A stretch of 64,000 bases of DNA from Ricinus communis. Taxonomy: Eukaryota; Streptophyta; Magnoliopsida; Malpighiales; Euphorbiaceae. Shown piece by piece: positions 9,145 to 21,924 of this stretch (its first letter is position 1; the number at the start of each line of letters is the position of its first letter). The stretch covers positions 31,978,342 to 32,042,341 of the forward strand of contig NC_063256.1 in NCBI RefSeq assembly GCF_019578655.1. Direction: 5' to 3'. Made by a program: the position numbers and the translations under genes. Under the pieces are notes generated by a model. It worked only from the letters and a program-made list of their open reading frames with translations, was not told the DNA's origin and did no database searches.

Positions 9145-10532
9145 TGATGCGCACTATCTCCACACGGCAAAGTGCACCGATCGTATCAAATAATATAATA
9201 ATAAATAAGAGTATTGTTCCTAGAGTGGACCTAATTATGAATACTACCTTCAATCATATACTAATATTTAGCAATCAAAATGTTGTCTGGGTGTAGTAAT
9301 ATTTAAAAATAAAATAGCCTTGAAAATAAAGATTTAAAACAATTGGTAAACTTATCAAGGTTAAAGCCTATTCAAGTAGTGAATCCTCTTAATAAGTTAA
9401 ATATTTCATGAAATAAACAGCAATTAATTCAAATCAAGAGTTGAGTTGGCATTTCATAAAATTAGGTTTAAACCTTTCTCAAGTGATTAAATCCCTAACT
9501 CCTAAGAGAAGGGAGAGGAATCTCTTCTCAAACCCACTCACTTAGATCATGCATTAAGATTAAGGATCTATTGAACCAAAGGATCTTGTAGATTTATCTC
9601 TAGTATCCCAATCAATCCTCAATCTATAAGATGTGATCCATTCATAAAAAATTATCCCTAATTAGTTTATGAAAATAAATCCCAATCAATATGTCGACTT
9701 ATCAAATGAAATAGATAATTAACCAATAAAAAGGAAAACATAACTGAGGGAAAAGATTAATTACATTAATTTTGAATTAATCCATACAAAACAAATTAGG
9801 ATCTATCAAAATCCAAAATAGCAAGAAAATTAGTTCCTAGACATTACAATGAATAAGCAAAGATTATGGGAAGAAGATCTCAAACTAGTCATGGAAGAGT
9901 AGAAATGAAAACCTTCAATCTTGAATCCTCAATCTTCAAAAGCAATGAAGAAAGTGATGTTATTCCTTGAGAAATACTAATCAAAACCCTAGAAATAAAA
10001 GAAAGATGAATTTTCTAAGTGTTTCTCTCTAGAAATGAAAATATGATAGAACTCTCCCAAAAAACCCTAAAATTTTATTAAAATAATATTTTTTTAGGAA
10101 CCACACAACTGTACGACGTCCTTAACCAAAAACCGTTCTTGAAGATATTATCTATCCACATCGGAAGACCACACGAGCGTGTCCTCTTCCCGTGTCATTC
10201 CTTGAGCAATCTGCCACTTTTACCAGACCACACGAGAAGGCCATATAGGCGTGTGCCTTCCGTGTCATGCGAGCCATCATTCTGCCATCTTTCACTCTAC
10301 ACACGGGCAGGTTCTTCCCATGTCATGCCCGTGTGACACTATTGTCCTTTATGGTAGGTGCTTCTTGGCTGATTTTTCTTGCACTTTAAAACTAAAACTT
10401 CCTCTCATCAAGCAAGCTTGCCAAACACCTAAAAGGACACTGAAAACAAAGTCTGACAAATAAATTAAACTTAATTTAAGGTGAAACCAAGGTAAAATAA
10501 GCTTCAAAAGTAAGTGCTAGTAGCATTTATCA
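9145..10532 (-). repeat. LTR of the Athila/Tat fragment (1388 bp)
   Basis: On the minus strand the LTR begins TGATAAATGCTACTAGCACTT and ends GTGCGCATCA, giving TG...CA ends with inverted TGAT/ATCA termini, next to the primer site. It contains a GC-richer block of CACGGG/CCCGTGTG motifs at 10120-10340. A diverged fragment of the same LTR family starts at 40618. Without the partner LTR neither age nor target duplication can be read. Confidence 0.75.
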
Positions 10533-11789
10533 CTTATAACCCTCTTAATCCTAGATACTAATATCTTAAAGAAAGCACCACTACCCCCCAACTACACCGC
10601 CTTTTAATTCATCTTTCTTTTTCTTTGAACAATTCATCGCTATCTCAGGCTAAAGCAAACCCAAGGATTACTACTCTCCATATCACCTAACTTCCTCAAA
10701 TCAGTATAGAACTCTTCTCCTTCTATCAGATTTAGAACTTGTAAACAAGTACTTTGAAACTTGATCCGATTGCTTGAACTGTAAAGCTAGATTAAATTAA
10801 GTTTTTTCAACATAAAGTCTTTCTAACAAAACCCTTTTCAAGATCAAGAATTGGCATCCTAGAAAAATTCGTGGCTCCAACAACTACTATATTTGGAAAA
10901 ATTGCTAAAAAGAAGCAATTGCTATGAATTAAATTAAAAATCGTCGACTTTCTCTTTAAAGACCAAAAATTGCTGAAGAGAGAAAAAGTCGCTTCTCTGA
11001 AAAAAGCAAAAGATAATGAGACGAAGAGGAACATTGCCTTCTGTTTGTTTGAGAGTTGATATGTTACCCAAGAGCAAGAACGATAACATGATGGCAACCC
11101 GTTTGAAATTATTGCTAAATTTTTAAAATAATTCAAAGTTAGGATTGTAATTTGCCTTTATTTATGCTTATTTAGTTTTTAGGGTTTAATGGGTGAAAGC
11201 TCTATGTTTTGATTCAAAAAAGTTAATGTCCTCTACTTGAATGACTTAGCTTTCTTTGATTTTTAGGAGTTACCTTTTCTTTTTCTTTTTTCTTTTCATT
11301 TAGATACATTAGGGTTTAACTTTGTGTAAAAACAATAACCTGACCTTGGTAGCCTGTATGTGATTTGTAAGAACATGTGGTAGTGATGTATAAATTATTA
11401 ATAATAAATAATGACACGTCATATGCCACATCACCTGACTATTTAAGTAAAAATTAAAAGGACTGACTAAATTTGCAATAGGAGGTAAAGATTTAGATTT
11501 ATAATGTCATTAAGCCTTTTTATGCTTGTATTCAAAAGAGCTTGATAATGTGTTGATTTTAGTTGATAATAAAATATAAAAAAATAGCAACAAAAAAATA
11601 AATTCAAAGATGTACTTGTTTTTATACAAGAATCATATATTCTTGGTTAAAAATGTAAATAAAATATATTGACGGTCACTAAATTTTTTATTTTATAACA
11701 GAAAAGGTATCAAATCCTTAATTTATAAATAAATGGTTGCTAAATTTTAATTTAATAATTATGGTAAATTTTTCTAGCACATCTAGAGA
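10533..11789. other. Intergenic spacer, no gene recognised
   Basis: AT-rich sequence. The longest open frame (11136-10807, minus) shows no domain, biased composition or repeat match that I recognise and is probably chance. No RNA gene is visible. Confidence 0.5.
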
Positions 11790-12066
11790 GTAAATTATAT
11801 AAATGGACACTAAACTTTACATTTTATGACAAAAAAGATACCAAACTTGTGATTTTTCATAAAATAGATATCGACCATGTATCTTTCAAAAGCAAGATTT
11901 TTATACTTTTTGTTATAAAGTGCAAAGTTTGGTGACCGCTCATTTAATTTAAACTCAGATTTAACGGAAATATTCAATGTTGTTATTAAAATTAAATTCA
12001 GTGACCATTTAGTTATAAATCAACCAGTTTGGTAAGTGCAAAATTGAGTGACTGCTAATATAACTT
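11790..12066. repeat. MITE-like imperfect inverted repeat
   Basis: Motifs of the kind GGACACTAAACTTTACATTTTATGAC (about 11810) recur inverted as ATAAAGTGCAAAGTTTGGTGACC (about 11915) and again near 12040 (GTGCAAAATTGAGTGACTGC). The ends are roughly inverted (GTAAATTATATAAATGG near 11791 and CTAATATAACTTATCC near 12063). A similar stretch starts at about 11660. This suggests a small non-autonomous DNA transposon, but no clear target duplication was found. Confidence 0.4.
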
Positions 12067-12163
12067 ATCCTAATTTTTTTTAATATATATATATATAGCA
12101 AGTGCACAATAAAAAGGGGCTCCTCCCCGGATGAAAAGTAGAAGAATTTTGAGCAAACTTTTG

Positions 12164-12171
12164 TATAAATA
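12164..12171 (+). promoter_or_regulatory. Candidate EPRV-2 TATA box
   Basis: TATAAATA lies about 490 bp before the degenerate primer site and is followed by a CT-rich leader (ACTCTACTACTCTACCTTTCTC). Position and context resemble the EPRV-1 promoter (5163-5170). Confidence 0.45.
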
Positions 12172-12662
12172 CTCTACTACTCTACCTTTCTCTATCTACT
12201 TAGAATAAATTTCAGTATACTCTTAAATAACATGTTTATTTTCTTTGTATCAACAATTATGGATCACCAGTTCTTTAAGTATATCTTTAATAAATAAAGA
12301 GTGCTAAGTTTTCGTATCTTTCATGTTTATATATTGTCTAAATTAGCTTCTTAAGTTAATCTGATAATTTTTATTTGTTTACTTTTAGTTTCAAATCTTC
12401 TTTTAATTAAGCATTTAAGTTTATCATTATATTGCTTATTATAAATATTTATATTAATGTGTAAATATTGAATATTGTGATTTATATTAAATTAGTCGTT
12501 AGAATTAATTATAATCCTATTATTAGAATAAACTTTAATTGAATCTTATTATATTAAGTCATCTCCATTAAAATCATAAAAATAAAATAAATAGTAATCA
12601 TAAAGATAAATAATTAGTTAAGCTTTAAATAGTAAGTTAAATTAAATTTTAAATAGTAAGCC

Positions 12663-12677
12663 TAGTATTAGAGCCAA
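12663..12677 (+). promoter_or_regulatory. Degenerate EPRV-2 primer-binding site
   Basis: TAGTATTAGAGCCAA differs from the tRNA-Met complement TGGTATCAGAGCCAA by one G-to-A and one C-to-T change. It lies upstream of the movement-protein remains, as in EPRV-1. Confidence 0.55.
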
Positions 12678-13019
12678 AAAAAATAAGTGATATATAGTAC
12701 TGTCTAGTTTAATGGATATAAAGTATTTGAAGAACAGTTAAACCTTCCTACACCAAAGTCTTAGTAGCTGTAGCCCGTCCTAAGAATTTGATAAAGGGTG
12801 TTGTTATGTAAATCTATTGATTGTGGACCAAAATTGATCTAATTTATTGCACAAATATTGTATACTGCTAATATGTTCTTAAAATCTTTAACTCAAACCT
12901 CAAATAATAATAGGATAATAAAATTAGATAGTGTAAATAGTTCAGAAAATATTACAATTAGGAACAAAGAGAAATAAATAAACAATTTGAATATCCCTAA
13001 AGTATATATTTATGATATT

Positions 13020-13640
13020 TTTTAGTTTAAAACAGATTACACTATAAAAAAAGTTGCAGAAAAGACGATATCAATTATGGAAAGTGATGATACTTTCCAA
13101 TTATTATCATCTCATATGATAAAAGAACATAAGAAAACGTTTAAATTACCTAAATATAAGATTAGTTCAAATTCAGCTATAATATGTATTAGAGACTGCA
13201 GACATAAAATATTTATTGTTTTATTATTAGGAATAATGGAATCTAGCATTTGTGAAGAACTAATATATTTTAATTGCTTTTCAAATTTTACTGTATCATT
13301 GAAAGATCAAAATATATTAAAAATTTAGAGACACAAAATTTTAATATGATATATGGGTCGCAAAATATAGCACTAATATATAGGATTTATTACAGAGTTA
13401 TGATAATAATAAGTCTAAATGCTAAGATAACAAATACAAAATTATTTCATACTAACATAGAAAAAAATAATATTGTTATACCACGTCCTATAAAATAGAA
13501 TGAGGTAGTACTTCCAAAACAAAATGGATTTTGTATAATGAAACACCTTCAAGATTAATAGAAAATAAAGAATTAGATAGGAAAATAGAATATTCAGATG
13601 GAGAGGTAGAAATAAGATTTATATCACAAAGATTTTAAAA
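13020..13640 (+). pseudogene. EPRV-2 movement protein remains
   Basis: Short open stretches at 13077-13328 and 13274-13498, in different frames, parallel the EPRV-1 movement protein: a segment with NCFSNFTVSLKDQNIL, then a stretch matching the part after it. The AT-rich bias (lysine, isoleucine, asparagine) and frame changes show long decay. Nothing longer than about 80 residues remains open. Confidence 0.6.
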
Positions 13641-14399
13641 ATTAATATTTTTGAATTAGGTAGGAAAATATAACACTTGAAAGAGCATCTTGCTCTTCAA
13701 TATCTAAAAAGAATATGAGAAAGTTTCTAGGAATATTGTTTTTGATGGAATCAGACAGTCTAGTGAATAGATTAGCCATCCGTATTATAGAATATAAACC
13801 CCTACATCAGCAAAAAAAATACCATGATGATGAACCCACGTTCTCAGATGTAGGATATAAAATAAATATTTAAAAAAGAAAATTTAAAATAAATAATTTT
13901 GAGTTCTATTCTAAAGAAAATAACAATAAGAGATAATAGTTTTTTGAGACCTTCAATGAAAGGAAAAGAAAATTATTAAACAAAAATATTAAAAGGACTT
14001 AAATACTCTAAAGGTGAATAATGGCCTAATAGTCTAACAAATCCAAACATTGGGCAGTAGTTTGCCATTTTCTCCAACTCTTTAAAAATTTCTAATTTAC
14101 TCATGATTTAGCCAATTAAGTACAATTTTGGCCAAATTGAGTTGCTAGTCAAAATTAAGCAATGTGAATGGTAACGTGAATGCAATTTAGGAAATGACAA
14201 TTCAAAATTAAGTAAGGTGTATAAATCATGTGACATTAGGACCCATTAATTTGGATTTCTCATTTCCTAATTGGCATCCATGTTACTATTCTCATTGCTT
14301 AATTTTGACAAACAACTAAATTAGGCTAAAATTACACTCGATTTGCTAAATTGATAATTTTTAAAGAATTCACCAAAATAGCAAAATTTCATAAAGTTT
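13641..14399. other. Decayed EPRV-2 spacer with non-viral-looking stretch
   Basis: Between the movement-protein and capsid remains is AT-rich sequence with no open frame. At about 14030-14400 it includes GCCAATTAAGTACAATTTTGGCC and a partly inverted counterpart (TTGACAAACAACTAAATTAGGC near 14305), which suggests a small inverted-repeat insertion. Boundaries are unclear. Confidence 0.35.
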
Positions 14400-15990
14400 T
14401 GGATTATTTAGGCTATTAGGTCGTGAATATTAGTTTCTTTAATTGGTTCTTAGATATATGTAGAAGTTGGCATATGAAAGTACTCGATAGTCTAGATAAT
14501 AAAAATATTAAAATTCTAGATAAAATATTTACACCATATAAATGTTCAAATGGAAGAGTAGAACAATCCATACATCCTCTTAATAATACAATAGAAATTA
14601 GTGGAAAGTCTAAAGCAGTCCCATTCAAAACTAGACCTTTAAGAGTACAAATAAATCCATTACTTTAGTATCTTTAGGTACTCTAATAAACCAAAATAGC
14701 TATACTAATTTACATTTGCTAACACATGGGGAGACAAAGAAAGAGAATTAAATAAAAAATACAAACAATAGAAAATATGTTATTTAAAACTATTTTAAAT
14801 AAACTAATAAATACAAAAATAAATAAACCAATTATATCCATAAGGGAAGAACCATCCTTTAAATTAGGAAACGATGGAGATGAATTTATAGGAGAACTAA
14901 TGAATAAGATAGCTAAGATAAGTATAGTAGGAAAAATACCTTAGATAATTGTTTTCTCTAAACAAATAGATGATATAAACCAATTAGAAGAATTGGATGA
15001 ATACCAATTGAAAGAATTAGAAAATACATTCACAACTAAACTAAATAAAATATCAAACTTTTGAAATAATAAATATTTTAGAAATAGGAATTTTGGACCT
15101 ATACTAATTTACTTAATAGAGAATTATTGCATGAGACTCTCACTAATAGATTTAAGATTGGAAAGAAATTCAAATGAGATATTTTGTTGAAGATGATGGA
15201 AACAAATTAAGAGAATAGAACTAGATGGTTTCTTTGATTACTAAGTTTTAAATACTTTAAGGCATATGGTAATATATGCTTGTGCACTTAAAAAAGCTAC
15301 AAATAATACTGATAAATGAGTATGCGAAGCAATAATTAAAGGTTTTATGGGTCAACTTAGAGATTGGTGGGATAATTACTTAGATCTTGAAGGAATGAAT
15401 GAAATTTATAATGCTAGAAAGGAAGTTATAACCACCCAAACAATGTCAGCTACCCCTATTTATAATGTCACAGAAATAGGAGAAAGTATTGTATCAATAT
15501 AATAAGAATTATCATCATCTACTACTAGAGAAGTGCAATCTATAAAGTATGAGTCTGATGCAACTAACACATTAATGATAATATTCCAACATTTTATAGG
15601 AAGCATGAATACTATGACTAATAGAAATAATGAATTATTATTAAATATGAAATGTCAAACTATGACAAATTTGCAATGGTATATAGATACATTTTTTAGC
15701 TAGAGTAATGAATAATTCATATTGTAATAGTTCATTTTGGAAAGAAAAATTCTTATATGGTTTACCTACATTATTTGATGAGAAAGTTGGGATGCAGATA
15801 AAAAATAATATGGACTAATATTTATGATAAATGTACTTATATAGATTTAATAATTGAGATAAAAATTGAAGGTATAGTAATATATACAAATTTAAAATTA
15901 AATAAATAAATTAAAAAAAGAAAATATAAATAGTAAAAGAGAATTATGACAATTTTGTGAACAATTTGGTTATAATAGTACAATTCCTTA
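14400..15990 (+). pseudogene. EPRV-2 capsid region remains
   Basis: Fragments corresponding to the EPRV-1 capsid region appear in order: a FFNWFLDIC segment (about 14430), a GFMGQLRDWWDNY segment (about 15345), then stretches matching the conserved capsid core (about 15640-15800). A match to the FCEQFGYN motif is at about 15955. Many stops and frameshifts separate them. The open frame 14423-14668 is the longest remnant. Confidence 0.6.
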
Positions 15991-15997
15991 TCCTAGA

Positions 15998-16216
15998 ATG
16001 AAAATTTCAATTAAACAAAATAGGGTTACTAGAAAATGTCCTTATAAAGAATATTTTAAGAAAAGTAGATTTTCATCGCAAAATAATAATTCCAAAACAG
16101 AAACTTCAAAGCCTAAGAAAAATCCACCTGTTTGTTTTAAATGTGGAAAAGTAGGACATTACAGTAATAAATGTAGAACTAAAAAAAATCAACTTAATAT
16201 ATATGTGAAGGATTAA
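15998..16216 (+). pseudogene. EPRV-2 capsid C-terminus with intact zinc knuckle
   Basis: This 72-residue open stretch is strongly basic and contains a canonical CX2CX4HX4C zinc knuckle, CFKCGKVGHYSNKC, at 16133-16174. Such a knuckle at the end of the caulimovirid capsid binds the viral RNA. It is the best conserved motif of EPRV-2 and contrasts with the H-to-Q change in EPRV-1. Confidence 0.75.
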
Positions 16217-17142
16217 AAAAGTAATTATTAAGAATAATGTTAGAATCTCCTAAAGAAGAATCCAAGAAAGATAAAGGATTGAATGAAATTGAACTTGATA
16301 ATAAGAGTCAGAGTTAGATACTGATAGTGATAGTAAAAAATCATGTGATAGAAATTTTATTTGTGAAATATGTACTCTAGAAAATCTACACTCACTTAAT
16401 TTATATGTTTTAGTTAGAGAAGATAACTTCATATTAGAAATTATAGATAAAATAGAGGATTTCGAAAAAAGAAAAGATATTTTATTTAAGTATGTAGAAA
16501 TAGTCCAAACGTCAAAGAAGGATAAAAATATTATAATAGAGAAAATGATAGAGCCTCCTGCATATAAATTCAAAACTATAATAAACAAAATACAATGCCA
16601 CAATTTGAAAAAAGACATTACTTTATACGATTTAAAATATGAAGTAAATGAAATGAAAAAAATCAAAAAAACTTAAAACTAGAATTTAGGTTATAGAATT
16701 ACAAATAATATATTCATAAGGAAGACAAGAAGATGAGCAAATATCTCAAGAATTTAATGAATTATTAGGGCAATATCACGATTCTGATAATAAGATTTTA
16801 AATTCCCTAACTAAGATAATCTTATAAGTAGTATAGTCCTATAACAATTATTGTAAATGAGAAATATAGGTTTTTATGTATAGCCCTTATTGATTCAAGG
16901 ACTGAACTTAATTGCATACAAGAAGGATTAGTACCTTCCAAATACTTTGAGAACCATCCAAGTTCTTAGAGCGGCTAATCAACAAAAATCAAACTATCGA
17001 ATATAAATTATCTAGTGCTACAATATGTAATAATAATATATGCATAAAACCAGTCTTTTGTAATGATAAAAGATATTGGTAAGGCATTCATATTAGGAAA
17101 ATCCCTTTTTAGATGAAAAAAGTTAGATGAAAATATATAAGT
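16217..17142 (+). pseudogene. EPRV-2 acidic linker and protease remains
   Basis: After the knuckle an acidic, lysine- and glutamate-rich stretch runs to about 16830. At about 16870-17100 the plus strand encodes protease-like fragments: a DS-type active-site region near 16895 (ALIDSRTELNCIQEGLVP) and KDIGKAFILGKSLF near 17068, with frame breaks between. The reading stops at 17142 because the Athila-like element is inserted there; RT continues beyond it at 27628. The minus-strand open frame 16666-16250 is a shadow. Confidence 0.55.
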
Positions 17143-17147
17143 ATAAG
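17143..17147. repeat. Target site duplication ATAAG (left)
   Basis: ATAAG directly precedes the TGATATGC start of the left LTR and is repeated exactly at 27623-27627 after the right LTR. Confidence 0.9.
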
Positions 17148-18645
17148 TGATATGCATTGTTTTATACATGTTTATATGCACAACTACTTCCATTTTTTAT
17201 GCATAGTTATCTTGTTTTATGCCAGAATCACCTGTGTTTTGGTTCCTTTCATATTTCAGGTGATTATTGATAGACATTATCAGTAGTCGAGGGAAATACG
17301 TGTAAATATAGACCAGAATCCATCAAAATTGAGCAAGGGCTACCAATTTAGATTGAGCACGACCTGGACTCTGGCCATGCTGAACCATCAACACTTGACC
17401 CTCAAGAGTGTCATTTTGGCACGGTTTTTGAGGCCAGCACGGCCTCCATCACAGCCCATGGTGGCTTAGCACCGATGAGGGCAAAGCCAGGAAGAACACC
17501 TAATTTGCGGGACTAGGAGGTTCAGTATGGCCTGGCCTCCTCCCGTGCTGACCAACACGGGCTTGAACATGACAGTGCTGGGAGAATTATATAGGCAAAT
17601 TCGAATTGTTTAGCTAGGGTTCAATTTTTTGACTTGATTTTTGACATACATGCACGAGCCACCCTTTTCTAAACTTCGATATTCGACTTTGAGAGACTAT
17701 TTCGCCTATTAAAGGAAGGATTCCATTGGTTTAAACATCACATTGAAGATCAAGAGTAGATTTAAAGGCATTCAAGAGGTAATTTAGGGTTCATCATTCA
17801 GATTTAGGGATTTAGGGCTTTTCATCCGACTTGAAGAAGAAGGGTGTACAAGCTTTCAAATTGCTTTTCTGTATTTGTTCCTTACTTTGTGTTGCTTATT
17901 AGCATGAGTAGCTAGAATTGTTGAACCTATTAGGATTCTTATGTTGTTGGATTGCATTTAATGTTTGTGAGACTTTGATTTCAATGCTTGTTTCTTCTTG
18001 CTTTCATTATTAATGAGAAATCACATTATTCATGAGATGTTGTGAGTTGTGGTGTTTAGATTACTTTTATGTAATTGAGAGGTTCATTTAGCAATTGGAA
18101 ATTTTAATAGCAAGAACTGGTTAATGATCACTTAGAGATAAGAGTAATTGACTAGCTGGATTAAGAATTAACAACTCTTAATAGTGATGGATTTATTCTT
18201 AAGGCTAACCTAAAATCAATCCTTAGGAAGACATTCCATTGTTTAGGTTCTTAGGTTTAGGGATTCGATGTTTTCGAGAGGGATATCAGATTCAATTTAG
18301 AATTCGCTCACGGGTAATCGCAATTGGTAATCAATATAATCTATACCTTCATTAAAATTCAACTAGCTTAGGTCCCCTTGGTTTTGCTTTTTCCTTTGAT
18401 TGTTTCATGAAATCCTTTCAGACTGTCTGACAGTTAGTTAATCATTTTGCTTGCATCTAATCATAGAATAGTAACTTCATCGATTTTGTTAAGGTTATAT
18501 ATCATAAGATGCTGCAGTAGTTCTAGGATCACCCTTTCCCGAGAATACGACCTTGATACACACCGTTAGTGCATCGATAGGTTCACTGCTAGTCTGCATC
18601 GATAGGTTCACTGCCTTAGATTGTAGCTACATAAATAACCTATCA
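17148..18645 (+). repeat. Left LTR of the Athila-like element (1498 bp)
   Basis: Starts TGATATGCATTG and ends CCTATCA. It contains a GC-rich CACGG/GTGCTG block (17340-17590), a TATA-like TATATAGG at about 17590, and near its end a duplicated CATCGATAGGTTCACTGC motif that is single in the right LTR. Over the first 170 bp it differs from the right LTR at more than a dozen positions, so the insertion is not recent. Confidence 0.9.
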
Positions 18646-18650
18646 TTTTT

Positions 18651-18668
18651 TGGCGCCATTGCCGGGGA
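18651..18668 (+). promoter_or_regulatory. Primer-binding site (tRNA-Asp)
   Basis: TGGCGCCATTGCCGGGGA lies five bases after the left LTR and differs at one position from the tRNA-Asp complement used by Athila-type elements. Confidence 0.85.
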
Positions 18669-18808
18669 ACTTTTGTGTGAACTAGAGTGAATTTGTGTTT
18701 GTGGTAATCTAGACATTTTTTATTTTCTATCTTTTCATTTTTTTTATTCTTTATTATTTTATTCATTCATGTGTTCTTTGGTTGCTGCCTTTTAATTTCA
18801 GGTAGTTT

Positions 18809-20430
18809 ATGACTAGGAACTATAATCCTACTACTGTAGACCCTCTTGCTGAACTAGAGCAATCCCTCCGTCTTTTGAGGAAGCGTATGCAAGAAGAAGA
18901 GCAGGCGCGGATAGAGATTAAAGCCCCTGTGAATAGACCAGCAGGGATGGGAGACAATAACCAGGCTGCGGATGAAAACAGGATAATGTACGAGTTTCTA
19001 GACCTTTTCTTGAGGGGACACAGATGAGTATATTGCAACCACTAATGGCAACCAATAACTTTGAAATAAAGTCGAACGTGATACAAATGGTCCAAAATAG
19101 TGTACAATTTAGGGGACTGCCGAGCGAGGACCAAACGCTCATATAGCCAACTCCTTGGAGTCCTGCGACACTTTCAAGATAAATGGAATGACTGATAATG
19201 CCATTCGATTGAGGCTGTTTCCTTTTTCTTTGAGAGACCAAGCGAAAAGATGGCTGCAGTCACTCCCAGCCAACACTATTACGACATGGAGATCGTTGGC
19301 TGAGAAGTTTTTATATAAGTACTTTCCTCCTCCTAAAATTGCTAAATTGAGAAATGATATATCTTCTTTTATGTAGTTTGATGACGAGAGCATGTATGAT
19401 GCTTGGGAGAGGTACAAAGACTTGCTCCGATGTTACCCGCACCACGAACTACCAGTATGGATGCAGGTTCAAACCTTCTACAGCGATTTGAACATAGCTA
19501 TTAGGCAGATGGTAGATGCTGCAACAGGTGGGGCCCTGAATAGTAAGATGCCGGAGCAGGCGCAAAATCTAATAGAGGAGATGGCCATGAACAACTACTA
19601 GTGGCAATCCTCTAGGAGTCAACTAGTCAAGCAGGAAGTGGTCAACTACCAGACTCCACACTTTGGTACCAAGTGGAGCTTCCGACCAAGAAATTATACC
19701 GACAGATCTTGGGTTCATGCGGCCGGATAAGCAACGAGTTTTGCCATGGTCAGCACTATGGTGTAAACTGTAATGCAGGATGTATGTTTGCTTCACCTTC
19801 TAATTCTTCATTCTCTATTATTTTTGCTCACCTTAAATAGGTAGACTATATGGGTAATGCACCTAGACAGCAGAACAACTCGTACAGTAATACATATAAT
19901 CCCGGTTGGCACAATCATCCTAACTTCAATTGGAGGAATAATAGCAGCCAGGGACCACTCGGTTTTCATAGGTTGCATCAGCAACAGCCACAACCGCAAG
20001 CTGGTCCACCCCAACTACCTCAACCTCAAGAGAAGAAGCCTAATCTTGAGGAGTTGGTGATGAAATTTGTGTCCTCTACCGACAACAGATTTCAGCAGAC
20101 GGACAGCGCACTTAGGAATCAGCAAGCCTCCATTCATAATTTAGAGACTCAAATAGGCTAAATTTCTAGGATGTTGGCTGAGAGGTACCAGGGACTCTGC
20201 TTAGCACTAGAGAGCCCAACCCGAGGGAGCATGTGAACATAATCATATTGTGGTCAGGTAAATTTGTTCCTGGTCCTTCTTTTATTTCTAACAGTAATGC
20301 TTATGCGCAGGAATATTCAAGCAGGGAAGTTGAAGCTACCAAGGCAAATGAACTAGAGAAGGAAGAGGCAAAGGAGGGTTCCACTGAGGGAATACCAGCC
20401 GAAAATCTCGTACCTTGCTAGATTAAAGCA
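18809..20430 (+). pseudogene. Athila-like gag, several frameshifts
   Basis: A start ATG at 18809 opens a coiled, charged stretch (LAELEQSLRLLRKRMQEEEQ). After a frame change, 19155-19376 encodes the gag capsid core (IRLRLFPFSLRDQAKRWL) and 19392-19601 continues it (MYDAWERYKDLLRCYPHHEL). A zinc-knuckle-like CHGQHYGVNC lies near 19740. Then 19850-20161, in a different frame, is glutamine- and proline-rich with a coiled segment. At least three frame changes and several stops are present. The protein would form the particle and bind RNA. Confidence 0.8.
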
Positions 20431-20512
20431 GGCGCAAGTCCAGCAGTAGTTTGGTAAATTTCTGAATATTGTTAAACAACTGCATATAAATTTACCTTTT
20501 GTTAAAGTTATT

Positions 20513-21544
20513 TTGCAAATGCCTAGGTATGCGAAGTTCTTAAAGGAGGTTCTTAGAAACAAGAGGAAGTTTGAGGACTTGGCGTGCATGACGCTAAACG
20601 AGGAATGTTCGACAATTTTGCAGAACAAGTTGCCGGAAAAGCAACATGATCCAGGGAGTTTTACTATTCCTTGTGTTATAGGTAACTTATATGTCAATGA
20701 TGCCTCAGTTGATTTAGGGGCTGAAATTAATATAATGTCGTACAGCCTGTTTGTAAAATTGGGGCTGGGAGAGACCAAACCCACTAGGATGAGTATACGA
20801 TTAACTAATAGATATGTTAAGTATCCTAGGAGTATTGTACTGGTAAAAGTAAATAAATTTATATTTCTTGTCGATTTTGTGATCTTAGATATGGACGGTG
20901 AGAGTAGTGTATCCTTAATTCTAGGAAGACCTTTTCTTGCAACATCTAGGGCAATGATAGATGTTTGTGATGGAAAGTTAAAACTTAGGGTAGGGGATGA
21001 GACTGTCACCTTTGACTTGCATAATCCCATTAGCTAGCCTTTAGATCATAATAATGTTGTGTATGTTGTTAATATAATTGACAATGATATTGAGACACAG
21101 TTGCAAGAAGTATTAGTTGAAGACCTTCTACAAGTCACTTTGCCAATGGGAGAAAAATATGAGTTGTCAAGTGAGGAAGTGTTGGAGCAGCTTGAATTTA
21201 TGTTAGCAAACGAGCCAAGCGGCAATAGTGATGAGTCTACTGTGATTGACAGGATAGGTGTGCAGAAGTTGAGGCCATCACTTGAGGAACCGCTGGTTCT
21301 CGATTGGAAAGAGCTTCCACAACGTCTTGATCATGCACATATGGATGAGGATAACGGGCTGCCTGTCATTCCAGCAGCAGACTTGACAACTGAGGTGATG
21401 GAAAGGACATTGCCCACTCGAAGAAAGTACCTAAAAGCGGCTGCTTGGAAGACTGCTGACATTCTGAGGACCCATAACCTGGCAGCTAAATCGCAGCATA
21501 TGTCAAACCCGCACATGAAGGGAGTTATCACCGAGTCTAGTTGA
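20513..21544 (+). pseudogene. Athila-like aspartic protease and linker, one in-frame stop
   Basis: The open frame 20513-21037 has FTIPCVIGNLYV, the catalytic DLGAEIN motif at about residue 62, and the VSLILGRPFLATSRAM motif near its end. A single TAG at 21035-21037 separates it from 21059-21544 in the same frame, an acidic linker with LEEPLVLDWKELPQRLDHA, which in complete elements leads into RT. Here the frame stops at 21542-21544 and no RT follows. The minus-strand frame 21030-20353 is a shadow. Confidence 0.8.
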
Positions 21545-21924
21545 ATGACTCAAGAACCAAAAGAAAGCACTTTTGGGAGGCATTCCCATATTTAGCTTTA
21601 CACTTTTCTTTTAATTTTATCAGTCGTCTGCATGTTTGATGGTAGTTAGAGCACTTGCTTAATGACTAAACCTAATTGCATGAAGCTAGGGTTTTAATAA
21701 CTTAAGTCAGATTTTTGGTGATTGGTGAAGATGAACTTCCCTGTTTGATACATTTTTACTTGAATTATAGCCTAAATGTGTACGTATGTGTGTTGAATGT
21801 AGGTAGGGAGTTTTGCGGTTCGAGATGTCAAAGAAAAGCTTAGATTTCAATGGTTCACCACAGTTTCCATGGGCATCACGAGTTGGATCCCCAGGCTGTG
21901 TTGATCAGCACAGCTAGAGTCCTA

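Larger units (their letters stand above)
6591..10532 (-). mobile_element. Truncated Ty3/gypsy element (Athila/Tat type), 5' half
   Basis: Read on the minus strand this contains an LTR (10532-9145), a primer site (9138-9121), a gag region and an aspartic protease region. It stops inside the protease-RT linker where EPRV-1 RT sequence begins. RT, RNase H, integrase and the other LTR are absent. Gag and protease match those of the element at 17148-27622, so both are the same broad lineage, though the LTRs differ. The coding frame is broken in many places. Confidence 0.8.
12100..17147 (+). mobile_element. EPRV-2, first part: leader to protease (decayed caulimovirid copy)
   Basis: A second endogenous caulimovirid copy in plus orientation, in normal gene order: TATA box, primer site, movement protein, capsid, zinc knuckle, protease. 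It resumes at 27628-28943 (RT) and at 33755 (RNase H) after two nested retrotransposons. It is more AT-rich and far more damaged than EPRV-1. The parts align by motif with EPRV-1 but are clearly a different lineage. Confidence 0.75.

Noticed and set aside
10807..11136. 109-codon minus-strand open frame as a gene
   Set aside because: No start context, domain or homologous fragment seen; phenylalanine- and serine-rich composition fits chance translation of AT-rich DNA.
20353..21030. 225-codon minus-strand open frame
   Set aside because: Exact antisense shadow of the Athila-like protease, which carries the conserved motifs.
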